Shown here one piece after another: positions 43,895-52,565 of a DNA stretch of 64,000 nt. The number at the start of each line of letters is the position of its first letter. The first letter of the stretch is position 1. A program made the translations under genes and the position numbers. The notes below the pieces were generated by a model that saw only the letters and a list, made by a program, of their open reading frames with translations, searched no databases and had not been told where the DNA came from. The stretch lies in NCBI GenBank assembly GCA_963837635.1, contig CAWINY010000004.1, positions 372,001 to 436,000 of the forward strand, given 5' to 3'. The stretch comes from CAWINY01 sp963837635 (GTDB lineage: Bacteria; Acidobacteriota; Terriglobia; Terriglobales; Acidobacteriaceae).

Positions 43895-45270
43895 TTCACC
43901 TCTCCGGCCAGAACGGGCACGCCTGTATTGCCCTCGACTATACGGGGCGCCTGGGACTTGGGCAGCCAGCGCGGGACGAGTTGCCCCAACATCTGGCGTA
44001 CGGGGACGCTTTTCATGCGCTGCAGGTTTTCGCTGGCAAAAGCGTAGAGCAACAACCCGCGCGCTTCCGCCTCGCTCAATCCTCGGGAACGCAGATAAAA
44101 CAGCGCTTCTTCCTCGATCTGCCCAATGGTCGCCCCATGGGTGCACTTCACGTCGTCGGCGTAGATCTCCAGTTGCGGCTTGGTGTCGATCTGTGCGTTA
44201 TCGCTGAGCAGCAGGTTGCGATTGGTCTGCTTGGCGTCGGTGCGCTGCGCGTTGGGATGAACGATGATGCGTCCATGGAACACGCCGCGCGCCGATTCAT
44301 CGAGAATCCCGTTGTAGAACTGCCGGCTGTTACAGTGCGGAGCGACGTGCTCCACCTTCATGTAGTTGTCCATGTGCTGGCGGCCACGGCCGATGAACAG
44401 GCCATTGATCAGGCAATCTCCGCCTTCGCCGGCGAGCACCGGATGCACATTGTTGCGCACCAGCGCCCCGCCGAGCAGGACCGAATGCGACGCCACCACC
44501 GTGCTGCGCTCCTGCTGGATTCGCAAAGTGGAAATGTTGAGTGCCTGCTCATCCTCCCGCTCGATGAGATAGTGCTCCACGTTGGCGCCTTCCGCTGCCA
44601 CGACTTCGGTCACCACGTTCGAGAAGAACTTGCCCGGCGCCAAGGTAACGTAGTCCTCGACAAACGCCACCTGGGAGTTCTCGCCGGCTACGAATAGGTT
44701 TCGCGGATGCGCCATCTGCGCCTCGTCGCCGCCGATCGCGATGTACAGCACGTAGATTGGCTTCTCAATGACCGTATTCCTGGGCACCTCGACAAAAGCA
44801 CCGTCCTCAATGAATGCGGTGTTCAGGGCCGTGAAGGCATCGTCATGAAATGCTTCATAGCGGGCGAGGTGTGGCTCAACCAGTTCCGGCGAGTTGGCCA
44901 GTGCAGCGCGGATGCTCATCGCCATCACTGCCGGTGCCCCCGACACCGAAGAGCTGCTCAGCTCCGGCGCGAAATGCCCGTTTACAAAGACCAGCCGTGC
45001 GCCCACGTCCGGCAGCGCGTATCCGTCGAACTGGCGCGGAGAAACCCGTGCCTCGGCAGCCGGCATGAAAGTGGTGTGGGCGATCGGGGCCACGCTCGTG
45101 AAGCGCCAGTCTTCGTCTTTCAGCGTCGGAAGACCAAGCTGGCTGAAGCTCGCGAATGCCTCGCGGCGGATCGCGATCAACCACCGCGGCTGCGCCGAGC
45201 GGCTTGAGCTTCGTTCCGAGGCCTCAAAGTGGGCCAGCCAGGTTCCCAATTCTTGTGTGATCGTGCTCAA
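43891..45270 (-). CDS. sufD: Fe-S cluster assembly protein SufD
   Basis: This 459-residue component of the SufBCD scaffold has the N-terminal helical segment (PRWLIAIRREAFASFSQLGLPTLKDEDWRFTSVAPIAH) and the long beta-helix core (VEDYVTLAPGKFFSNVVTEVVAAEGANVEHYLIE, RNNVHPVLAGEGGDCLINGLFIGRGRQHMDNYMKVEHVAPHCNSRQFYNGILDE). The conserved C-terminal part is KPQLEIYADDVKCTHGATIGQIEEEALFYLRSRGLSEAEAR. It lies in an operon with sufB, sufC and sufS and is separated from sufC by a repeat hairpin. Confidence 0.95.
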   Translation of the reverse strand: MSTITQELGTWLAHFEASERSSSRSAQPRWLIAIRREAFASFSQLGLPTLKDEDWRFTSVAPIAHTTFMPAAEARVSPRQFDGYALPDVGARLVFVNGHFAPELSSSSVSGAPAVMAMSIRAALANSPELVEPHLARYEAFHDDAFTALNTAFIEDGAFVEVPRNTVIEKPIYVLYIAIGGDEAQMAHPRNLFVAGENSQVAFVEDYVTLAPGKFFSNVVTEVVAAEGANVEHYLIEREDEQALNISTLRIQQERSTVVASHSVLLGGALVRNNVHPVLAGEGGDCLINGLFIGRGRQHMDNYMKVEHVAPHCNSRQFYNGILDESARGVFHGRIIVHPNAQRTDAKQTNRNLLLSDNAQIDTKPQLEIYADDVKCTHGATIGQIEEEALFYLRSRGLSEAEARGLLLYAFASENLQRMKSVPVRQMLGQLVPRWLPKSQAPRIVEGNTGVPVLAGEVK

Positions 45271-45315
45271 AGTAGCTCCGTCTCGTGTGTCGTCCCTATG
45301 GGACTCTCGCGTCCT

Positions 45316-45393
45316 TTGTCATTCCGAGCAAAGCGAGGAATCGCTATCATCGCTAGCACCCAAAGGGATTCCTCGCTGCGCTCGGAATGACAA
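45316..45393. repeat. Paired inverted repeat, TCATTCCGAGCAAAGCGAGG family (sufC-sufD gap)
   Basis: TTTGTCATTCCGAGCAAAGC and the mirror GCTGCGCTCGGAATGACAAC enclose a short spacer and form a strong hairpin inside the suf operon. It may stabilise or separate the upstream and downstream mRNA segments. Confidence 0.8.
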
Positions 45394-45414
45394 CCCTAAG
45401 GTCACTCGCGCCAT

Positions 45415-46176
45415 TTATCCCGCCAGGGCGACCTCTTCCAACCAGCCGTAGCCCTTGTCTTCGAGTTCGAGCGCCAGCTCCTTGCCGCCGCTCTTGACGA
45501 TTCTGCCGTTTAGCAACACGTGAACGTAGTCCGGCACGATATAGTCCAGCAGCCGCTGATAGTGGGTGACCACGATCATGGCGCGGTCCGGCGAGCGCAT
45601 GGCATTCACGCCCTGGGCCACGATGCGCAGCGCGTCGATATCGAGGCCGCTGTCCGTCTCGTCGAGAAGGGCGAGCTTCGGTTCCAGCATCATCATCTGC
45701 AAGATTTCGTTGCGCTTCTTCTCACCGCCGCTGAAGCCCTCGTTCACCGAGCGCTGGACAAATTTCTCATCCATCTCCAGAAACTTCATGCGCTCGCGCA
45801 GCAGAGGCAGGAAATCCATTGCGTCCAGTTCGTCCTCGCCGTGGTACTTGTGGATCGCATTCATCGCCGAGCGCAGGAAGTAGGCGTTGGAAATGCCGGG
45901 GATTTCGACCGGGTACTGGAAGGCCAGGAACAGACCTTCGGCAGCGGCCTCTTCGGGCTTCATGGCCAACAGATCCCGGCCCTTGAATCGCACCTCGCCC
46001 TCGTTGACCTGATACGACTCGCGTCGCGCCAGCACCTGCGCCAGCGTGCTCTTGCCCGAACCGTTCGGCCCCATGATCGAGTGAACTTCGCCCTCGCCGA
46101 TGCGCAAGTCGACCCCTTTGAGGATCTCGTTGCCGCCCACCGTGACATGCAGATTCTTGATTTCGAGAAGTGACAT
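45415..46176 (-). CDS. sufC: Fe-S assembly ATPase SufC
   Basis: This ABC-type ATPase drives SufBCD. The start is ATG 46176 (MSLLEIKNLHVTVGGNEILKGV), 253 residues; a longer in-frame extension is out-of-frame sufB sequence and is rejected. Walker A is IMGPNGSGKSTLAQVL, the Q-loop is LFLAFQYPVEIPGI, the signature is EGFSGGEKKRNEILQMMML, and Walker B is LALLDETDSGLDIDAL, with the His switch in IVVTHYQRLL. It is preceded by a repeat hairpin and follows sufB. Confidence 0.96.
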   Translation of the reverse strand: MSLLEIKNLHVTVGGNEILKGVDLRIGEGEVHSIMGPNGSGKSTLAQVLARRESYQVNEGEVRFKGRDLLAMKPEEAAAEGLFLAFQYPVEIPGISNAYFLRSAMNAIHKYHGEDELDAMDFLPLLRERMKFLEMDEKFVQRSVNEGFSGGEKKRNEILQMMMLEPKLALLDETDSGLDIDALRIVAQGVNAMRSPDRAMIVVTHYQRLLDYIVPDYVHVLLNGRIVKSGGKELALELEDKGYGWLEEVALAG

Positions 46177-46177
46177 G

Positions 46178-46264
46178 CTTTCGTTTTCCGTTCCCCGTTT
46201 TCCGTTCCCCGTTCTCGTCGCTCGCCGCATTTGCGGGGAACGGAGAAGGGAAAACGGAAAACGA
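46178..46264. repeat. Inverted repeat, CGTTTTCCGTTCCCCG type (sufB-sufC gap)
   Basis: TTTTCCGTTCCCCGTTTTCC units face GGGGAACGGAGAAGGGAAAAC units. The hairpin fills the whole sufB-sufC intergenic gap. It matches the families at 6641, 21192 and 52480. Confidence 0.75.
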
Positions 46265-46265
46265 T

Positions 46266-47729
<1,464 letters not shown>

Positions 47730-48194
47730 TTATTGCGTTCTCCCGGATAGATTCAGCATGACCAGCCGCTGGCGCGCGACCATCATGGGCAGCGGAGCCA
47801 GCAGATCGGAAAGCGGCAGATTCTCCAGCGCGTCGCGCAGGGCCCGGCTGATAACGCGCCAGTTGTTCGACACCGGGCAGTGCAGCTCCAACTCGCACTG
47901 CTTGGGTGCGGCGCCGCACTCGGTAACCGCAATCGGCCCTTCCAGGGCCAGAATGATCTCGGCGACCGAGATCTCCTGTGGTGCCCGCGCCAGCGTGTAG
48001 CCGCCCTTGACCCCACGGGTCGAGACCAGCAGCCCGGCTTGCGAGAGCCCTTTCAGGATCTTGCTCACGGTGGGCAGCGGCACCCCCGACTCCCGGGCCA
48101 GATCGCGCGCGGTATGCAGGGAGCCGCCCTGCCCACGGGCCACCACCGTCATCAGCACAATGCCGTAATCCGTCAGCTTGGAAAGCCGGATCAT
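47730..48194 (-). CDS. Rrf2-family transcriptional regulator of the SUF operon
   Basis: The start is ATG 48194 (MIRLSKLTDYGIVLMTVVA) with GGGAG upstream, 154 residues. The winged-helix domain (about 1-80: TARDLARESGVPLPTVSKILKGLSQAGLLVSTRGVKGGYTLAR) is followed by three cysteines, Cys93, Cys100 and Cys106, spaced as in IscR/SufR-type Fe-S sensors. As first gene of the operon it most likely senses Fe-S status and controls its own operon, by analogy with IscR and cyanobacterial SufR. The fourth ligand would be a non-Cys residue. The strong promoter with paired boxes lies just upstream. Confidence 0.9.
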   Translation of the reverse strand: MIRLSKLTDYGIVLMTVVARGQGGSLHTARDLARESGVPLPTVSKILKGLSQAGLLVSTRGVKGGYTLARAPQEISVAEIILALEGPIAVTECGAAPKQCELELHCPVSNNWRVISRALRDALENLPLSDLLAPLPMMVARQRLVMLNLSGRTQ

Positions 48195-48258
48195 GAACTC
48201 CCGCCGGGGCCGAATGCCCAACTAACTACATACAGTACCAATTCGGTACCACATAATG

Positions 48259-48308
48259 ATGTTAGGTCCTAGGCCGGGCCCTGTCAATGTGGGACCGACT
48301 AGGTCCTA
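48259..48308 (-). promoter_or_regulatory. Promoter and candidate operator of the rrf2-suf operon
   Basis: On the minus strand TTGACA (48282-48287) and TAACAT (48259-48264) are separated by exactly 17 bp. The nearly palindromic 9-mer TAGGTCCTA (plus-strand reading) occurs at 48263-48271, overlapping the -10 edge, and again at 48300-48308, upstream of the -35. The copies are 37 bp apart. Such paired boxes around a promoter look like an autoregulatory operator for the Rrf2 protein; binding is inferred. Confidence 0.7.
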
Positions 48309-48392
48309 TATAGCCTTAGATTGAGCGGCTCGGCATTCCGCTTCGAAAAAATACCGGCGGGAAAAGGGCTTGAGTGGCTTGGGCCATTCGAG

Positions 48393-49337
48393 TCAGTTGG
48401 ACAAGAAATTCCTCAGTGGACAGCGCGCACAGTCAGGATTCTTCGCGGAACAAAAATTCTTCCCAACGCCCACAATCAGCGCGTGCATCTGGTTGAACAC
48501 CTGCGCCCGTTCGCTTCGCGATCCGGCGCTGCGACGCGAGGGTGGATGCGCCGCGCCCCTGTACTCAATCTGAGAAATGTTGTCGCCTAGCTGGTAGCGC
48601 TGGCCTCCAGGCCGGGGTCCCCGGCAAGCCTGCTTTTGGCTTGCTGGGGTGGGAGGCCGGCTGTCGCGGGGGCCTCCGGCCCGCGCTTGTGCTGCCGGCG
48701 TGGACGCCGCCAGGACAGCCGGCCTGGAGGCCGGCGCTACCCTTTCCGGATGAACGCCGTCCAGCGCGTGCTCGAAGAGCTGTCGAATCTCGTCGTAGTC
48801 GGCGGTCGAGGGCAGGATGCGGTGCCGCTCAACCATGCGGCGTGTGTACGCGTCCACCACAAAGATATCGTGGTCGCCCGCATACAGCAGAATGGAGTCG
48901 GCGGTCTCGGGTCCGACCCCGTTGAGCGCCAGCAGTTCCGGGCGCAACTCTGATATCGGGCGCGCGAACATGCGCGGCAGCGAGCCGGCATAGTTGCTGT
49001 CGAGATAGTGAATAAAGGTCTTGAGCCGCTGCGCCTTTTGACGAAAGTAGCCGGCGGGTCGGACCAGTTGCTCCAGTTGCGCCAGCGGCGTGGAGCGGAT
49101 TCCGGCAAGGGAAAGCACGCCGGCGCGGCGCAGGTTGGACATGGCACGCTCGACGTTGGTCCAGGCCGTGTTCTGCGTGAGGTAGGCGCCGACGATTACC
49201 TCGAAGCGCGACTGCGCCGGCCACCAGTGCTGCCGCCCCCAAGCCTGCTCCAGAGCACGAAAGAACTGGCGGATCAATTCCTCACTTGCGGCCGACGAAT
49301 GCGGTCCACTGGTTGATGCATGAGGCTTGCGCGCCAT
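48393..49337 (-). CDS. Endonuclease III-related HhH-GPD protein with in-frame repeat insertion
   Basis: The 314-residue protein belongs to the HhH-GPD superfamily near the endonuclease III-like/MagIII branch. It has RFEVIVGAYLTQNTAWTNVERAMSNL, the helix-hairpin-helix LLALNGVGPETADSILLYAG (the Nth lysine position reads Glu) and catalytic Asp in IFVVDAYTRRMVERH. A C-terminal Cys-rich tail (FCSAKNPDCARCPL) has only three cysteines. Around residues 205-255 the conserved fold is broken by Pro/Ala/Arg-rich residues translated from a 149-bp palindromic repeat. The conserved tail AQVFNQMHALIVGVGKNFC then resumes in frame. It lies 88 bp after nifV on the same strand; linkage to nif may be incidental. 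Confidence 0.8.
   Translation of the reverse strand: MARKPHASTSGPHSSAASEELIRQFFRALEQAWGRQHWWPAQSRFEVIVGAYLTQNTAWTNVERAMSNLRRAGVLSLAGIRSTPLAQLEQLVRPAGYFRQKAQRLKTFIHYLDSNYAGSLPRMFARPISELRPELLALNGVGPETADSILLYAGDHDIFVVDAYTRRMVERHRILPSTADYDEIRQLFEHALDGVHPERVAPASRPAVLAASTPAAQARAGGPRDSRPPTPASQKQACRGPRPGGQRYQLGDNISQIEYRGAAHPPSRRSAGSRSERAQVFNQMHALIVGVGKNFCSAKNPDCARCPLRNFLSN
48593..48741. repeat. 149-bp palindromic element inside the endonuclease III-like gene
   Basis: Terminal inverted arms GGTAGCGCTGGCCTCCAGGC (48593 onward) and the mirror of GGTAGCGCCGGCCTCCAGGC (ending 48741) enclose internal hairpins, including CCGGGGTCCCCGGCAAGC facing GCTTGCTGGGG-like sequence. The internal core matches the in-frame insertion in treZ at 10-57. 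A shorter relative with GCCGGCGAGACGCCGGCGCT lies at 50650-50673. Confidence 0.75.
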
Positions 49338-49425
49338 GACAGCAGTGTAAACCGGGCGCTGCGCATGTCGCTCATCGTGGAACGTGACATCCCGAGCACT
49401 GGGTACTGAGTACTGGATCTGAGTA

Positions 49426-50583
49426 CTACACAGCGGCGCGGCTGCCGTAGTGCGCGGCTCTTTGGCTCTGCCGCAGAAGCTGCACGAGCTCGCCGGGAGA
49501 GAGCGGGCCCTTCTTTCTGACGGCGTGTCCTCGAACTTCGACCAGCAGTGCGGAAGCTGTTTTGCGATCGACCTGAATCCCTTGGCCGGCCAGCGCCTGC
49601 ATGATGGTGGCCGAGCCGGAATGTTTTCCGATTACGAAATCAGCGGGCACGCGGCCTACGTCTTCGGCCGCAAAAGGTTCATAGGTTCGACGGTCTTGGA
49701 GCAATCCGCTGCAGTGGATTCCAGATTCGTGCAGGAAGGCCGCAGTTCCCGTGACGGGCTTCTCCACCGGGATCGGACGGCCGGAGGCTTTCGCCACCAG
49801 CGCGCACAGCTCGCGCAGGCCGCGGGTATTGATTCCGCATTCCGTTTTGAGCGAGCAGCGCAGGGCCATGACAACTTGTTCCAGGGCCGCATTGCCGGCC
49901 CGCTCGCCGAGGCCGTTCACCGTCACGCTAACCGCGTCGGCACCCGCCTGGATGGCCGAAACAGCATTCGCCGTCGCCATGCCGAGATCGTTGTGGCCGT
50001 GGAATTCCAGGCGCAAGCCGGTGCGCTTACGCAACCGGCGGAAGAATTGTGCGGTCTGCAATGGATTCCAAATTCCCACCGTGTCGGCAATGCGGAGGCG
50101 ATGAGCGCCATGCAGCTCAGCGAGCGCAACCATTTCTGCAATGAAGCGCGGCTCGGCCCGCGAGGCGTCCTGTGCGCCAATGGAGACCCAATCGAAATAC
50201 TGACGTGCGGCGGCCAGCAGTTGCGGGATGCTGTCGAGCACCCACCTCTCGTCCTTGCCGATGGAGCACAGGGCGATAGGCGACGCCATGAAGGCGATGT
50301 GCACCGATTGCAGGCCGCAATGCCGGGCCTTTTCAAGGTCCACGAGGCGAGCGCGGCACCATCCGGTGAGCCGGACGGGAAGGCCAAGATCGGCAAGACC
50401 CCGGATGTCGTCGCACTCGGCGTCGCCCATGGCGGGGATGCCGCACTCAAGCTCGGGGACCCCAAGATCGGCCAGCGTGCGCGCGATGGCAAGTTTCTCG
50501 CTCCGTGAAAAGACCACGCCAGCCGTCTGCTCGCCGTCGCGCAGGGTGGTGTCGATGATCCGGATTGGGCCAGGCTTGTTCAT
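49426..50583 (-). CDS. nifV: Homocitrate synthase
   Basis: NifV condenses acetyl-CoA and 2-oxoglutarate to homocitrate, the organic ligand of FeMo-co. The ATG at 50583 has AAGGG upstream; 385 residues. Motifs of the DRE-TIM family are RIIDTTLRDGEQTAGVVFSRSEKLAIA, LECGIPAMGDAE, LEFHGHNDLGMATANAVSAIQAGADAVSVTVNGLGERAGNAALEQVVMAL (HxH metal site) and FLHESGIHCSGLL, with the C-terminal VIGKHSG. Its place at the end of the nif cluster distinguishes it from 2-isopropylmalate synthase. Confidence 0.93.
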   Translation of the reverse strand: MNKPGPIRIIDTTLRDGEQTAGVVFSRSEKLAIARTLADLGVPELECGIPAMGDAECDDIRGLADLGLPVRLTGWCRARLVDLEKARHCGLQSVHIAFMASPIALCSIGKDERWVLDSIPQLLAAARQYFDWVSIGAQDASRAEPRFIAEMVALAELHGAHRLRIADTVGIWNPLQTAQFFRRLRKRTGLRLEFHGHNDLGMATANAVSAIQAGADAVSVTVNGLGERAGNAALEQVVMALRCSLKTECGINTRGLRELCALVAKASGRPIPVEKPVTGTAAFLHESGIHCSGLLQDRRTYEPFAAEDVGRVPADFVIGKHSGSATIMQALAGQGIQVDRKTASALLVEVRGHAVRKKGPLSPGELVQLLRQSQRAAHYGSRAAV

Positions 50584-50649
50584 GGCAAATCCCTTCTCAA
50601 CGCTTGTTGGCAGTTTGCCGCTTATCGCGTGGCTTCGTGCTGCACGCAG

Positions 50650-50673
50650 GGCCCGCCGGCGAGACGCCGGCGC
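50650..50673. repeat. Short palindrome, GCCGGCGAGACGCCGGCGCT
   Basis: A compact palindrome ending in GGCGCTACC, the same terminal sequence as the 149-bp element at 48593-48741. It lies between nifV and the ferredoxin gene and looks like a minimal relative of that element. Confidence 0.55.
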
Positions 50674-50699
50674 TACCAAACCGCCATCCGATCGTGCGA

Positions 50700-51002
50700 T
50701 TAAACCAGCATCCCCTCTGCCGGCTGGCCTTCTTCTAACGCATCGAGGATCTCATCGATCTTCTCTTCGTTGACCTCGCCGTACCACAGCGCCTCGGGAT
50801 AGACGACCAGCAGCGGTCCCTTTTCGCACAGATTCAGGCAGCCGGTGCTGGAAACCAGCACGTCGTCCATGCCGCGGTCCGAGATTTCGGTTTGCAGATA
50901 TTGGATCAACCCGTTGGAGTCCTTGCGGTGGCAAATGCCCTTGGCTTCGCCGGCAACGCGGAAGCTGCCGCAAATGAAGATGTGGTGTTTTGGCTTCTGC
51001 AT
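50700..51002 (-). CDS. Thioredoxin-like [2Fe-2S] ferredoxin, nif-associated
   Basis: The ATG at 51002 with GGAG upstream gives 100 residues. Cysteines at 11, 24, 55 and 59 (IFICGSFRVAG, GICHRKD, SSTGCLNLCEKGPLLVVYPE) match the thioredoxin-fold [2Fe-2S] ferredoxins of the Shethna I type, which commonly occur in nif clusters. It probably carries electrons for cofactor assembly or nitrogenase protection; this is by analogy. It lies between nifB and nifV on the same strand. The conserved pattern WYGEVNEEKIDEIL ends the fold. Confidence 0.9.
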   Translation of the reverse strand: MQKPKHHIFICGSFRVAGEAKGICHRKDSNGLIQYLQTEISDRGMDDVLVSSTGCLNLCEKGPLLVVYPEALWYGEVNEEKIDEILDALEEGQPAEGMLV

Positions 51003-51057
51003 CGTGTTCTCCTCGTCGGTCGTTAGTCGTTCGTGGTTAGCCTGAGACATCGCGGCC

Positions 51058-51096
51058 GAAAAGCAGGTCCTTCGCTTCGCTCAGGATGACAATGTT
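51058..51096. repeat. Single repeat arm, TCATCCTGAGCG family (nifB-ferredoxin gap)
   Basis: GAAAAGCAGGTCCTTCGCTT followed by CGCTCAGGATGACAATG. GTCGTTAGTCG-like and CGACTAACGACC units flank it, forming a separate loose inverted pair (51016-51172). Confidence 0.65.
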
Positions 51097-51176
51097 CTTG
51101 GAACATGTTGAAGTCGTTCGCCGCTGGACATCGCGCCGCCCGCTAACGACCAGCGACTAACGACCAACGACAATGC

Positions 51177-52439
51177 TCATCCACAACCCACGCCCGAACC
51201 CTGGCATTCGGTGCCGCAGCTCTTAAAGTGCTTGCGCATGGTGCGGGGCACATCGCCGGTGCGGTACAGGCTGCTGATGCCTTCCGAAATCAGCCCGGCC
51301 ATCTGCAGGACGCGGACACCCTCGCGCTCCAGGATCCGGCGCGGACTTGGTCCGACACCGCTGACCAGCAGCGCGCGGCAGTCCTGCAGCATTCCCGCCA
51401 ACTCGTGCCAGCGCTGGGTTCCACTGCCTGGTTCCGGGGTTTCGCGGACGCCGATCAGCCGCGGACCTTCTGCGCTGTGCCCGTAGATCCACAAGCGCGA
51501 GGCCTCGCCCAAGTGTTGGTTCACTAGCACGCCCTCCATGCTGGCTACGGCAACGTACGGCCGTTCTTCACTTGCAATAGCACCGGTGGAACAGGCGAGC
51601 ATCAGCTCGACCAATTCGACAGATTGCCCTTCGCCCAGCATGCCCGCGGCATCGGCGCGGCATCGGGTGCAGTGCTCCATCTGCGGCAAGTACTGAGCAA
51701 CCTTTTGGCGTAGGGCGGCAATCTTGTCGGGACTGAGCTCCTCCCGGTTCTCGAAGGCGGCGCCCCGGACCGGATACATGGGAATGCAATTCATGATGTC
51801 GGCGCCGAGGCGGGACATCTGCTTGGCAATCTCCTCGATGTGATCCTCGTTCACGCCGGGCACCACGATGGTGTTGATCTTCACCGTGATGCCACGCTCC
51901 TTCAGCGCCGCCACCGCCCGCAGTTGCCGTTGCAGGAGCACGCAGGCAGCCGCGTCGCCCCGGTAAATCTTGTAGCCGTCGCGCACCCAGGCGTAGAGAT
52001 TCGAGCCGATGGAGGGATCGACCGCGTTGATGGTGAGCGTGACGTGACTCACCTGCACTTCAGCCAATTGATCCGCGTAGGGCTGCACGTTCAAACCATT
52101 GCTGGCGACGCACAACAGCATGTCGGGATACTTCTCGCGCACGAGACGCATGGTTTCCAGGGTCTCTTCCGGGTTAGCGAAAGGATCACCCGGACCGGCG
52201 ATGCCGACCACCGCCAAGTTGGGCATCTTCTCCACTGCTTTTTCCAAATAAATGAGTGCTTGCCGCGGAGAGAGCACCGCGCTCGTCACCCCAGGGCGGC
52301 TTTCGTTCATGCAATCGAACCGGCGGTTGCAGTAGTTGCACTGGATGTTGCACTTGGGGGCAACCGGCAGATGGATCCGGGCTGTCCGGTGTCTGGCGTC
52401 GGCGTTGAAACAAGGATGTAAGGTCAGATCCAGAGCCAT
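51177..52439 (-). CDS. nifB: FeMo-cofactor biosynthesis radical SAM protein NifB with NifX-like domain
   Basis: NifB makes NifB-co, the 8Fe core precursor of FeMo-co. The ATG at 52439 follows GGAGGGAG; 420 residues. The radical-SAM cysteines are Cys30, Cys34 and Cys37 (APKCNIQCNYCNRRFDC), and AGPGDPFANPEETLETM is the SAM-binding glycine region. The cysteine-rich MEHCTRCRADAAGMLGEG closes the catalytic part. A C-terminal NifX/NafY-like cofactor-binding domain (about 300-400, YVAVASMEGVLVNQHLGEASRLWIYG) is fused, followed by a Cys-rich tail (CGTECQGSGVGCG). This is the two-domain form of NifB. Confidence 0.96.
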   Translation of the reverse strand: MALDLTLHPCFNADARHRTARIHLPVAPKCNIQCNYCNRRFDCMNESRPGVTSAVLSPRQALIYLEKAVEKMPNLAVVGIAGPGDPFANPEETLETMRLVREKYPDMLLCVASNGLNVQPYADQLAEVQVSHVTLTINAVDPSIGSNLYAWVRDGYKIYRGDAAACVLLQRQLRAVAALKERGITVKINTIVVPGVNEDHIEEIAKQMSRLGADIMNCIPMYPVRGAAFENREELSPDKIAALRQKVAQYLPQMEHCTRCRADAAGMLGEGQSVELVELMLACSTGAIASEERPYVAVASMEGVLVNQHLGEASRLWIYGHSAEGPRLIGVRETPEPGSGTQRWHELAGMLQDCRALLVSGVGPSPRRILEREGVRVLQMAGLISEGISSLYRTGDVPRTMRKHFKSCGTECQGSGVGCG

Positions 52440-52479
52440 TTTCTCCCTCCAGTGCTCGAAACCGAACAATGCTGTTTTT

Positions 52480-52562
52480 ATCGTTCCCCGTTCCCCGTTT
52501 TTCCGTTGAACACCTTCGTTCTTCGCAACGAGAAACGGAGAACGAGCAACGGGAAACGTGAT
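52480..52562. repeat. Inverted repeat, CGTTCCCCGTTTTTCCG type (nifN-nifB gap)
   Basis: CGTTCCCCGTTCCCCGTTTT faces AACGAGAAACGGAGAACGAG / AACGGGAAACG units, filling the nifN-nifB spacer. It is another copy of the family at 6641, 21192 and 46178. Confidence 0.7.
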
Positions 52563-52565
52563 TTG

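Noticed and set aside
42635..44146. Longer SufS start at 44146
   Set aside because: The extra 84 codons overlap the sufD 3' end out of frame. The ATG at 43894 overlaps the sufD stop as ATGA and begins the conserved protein.
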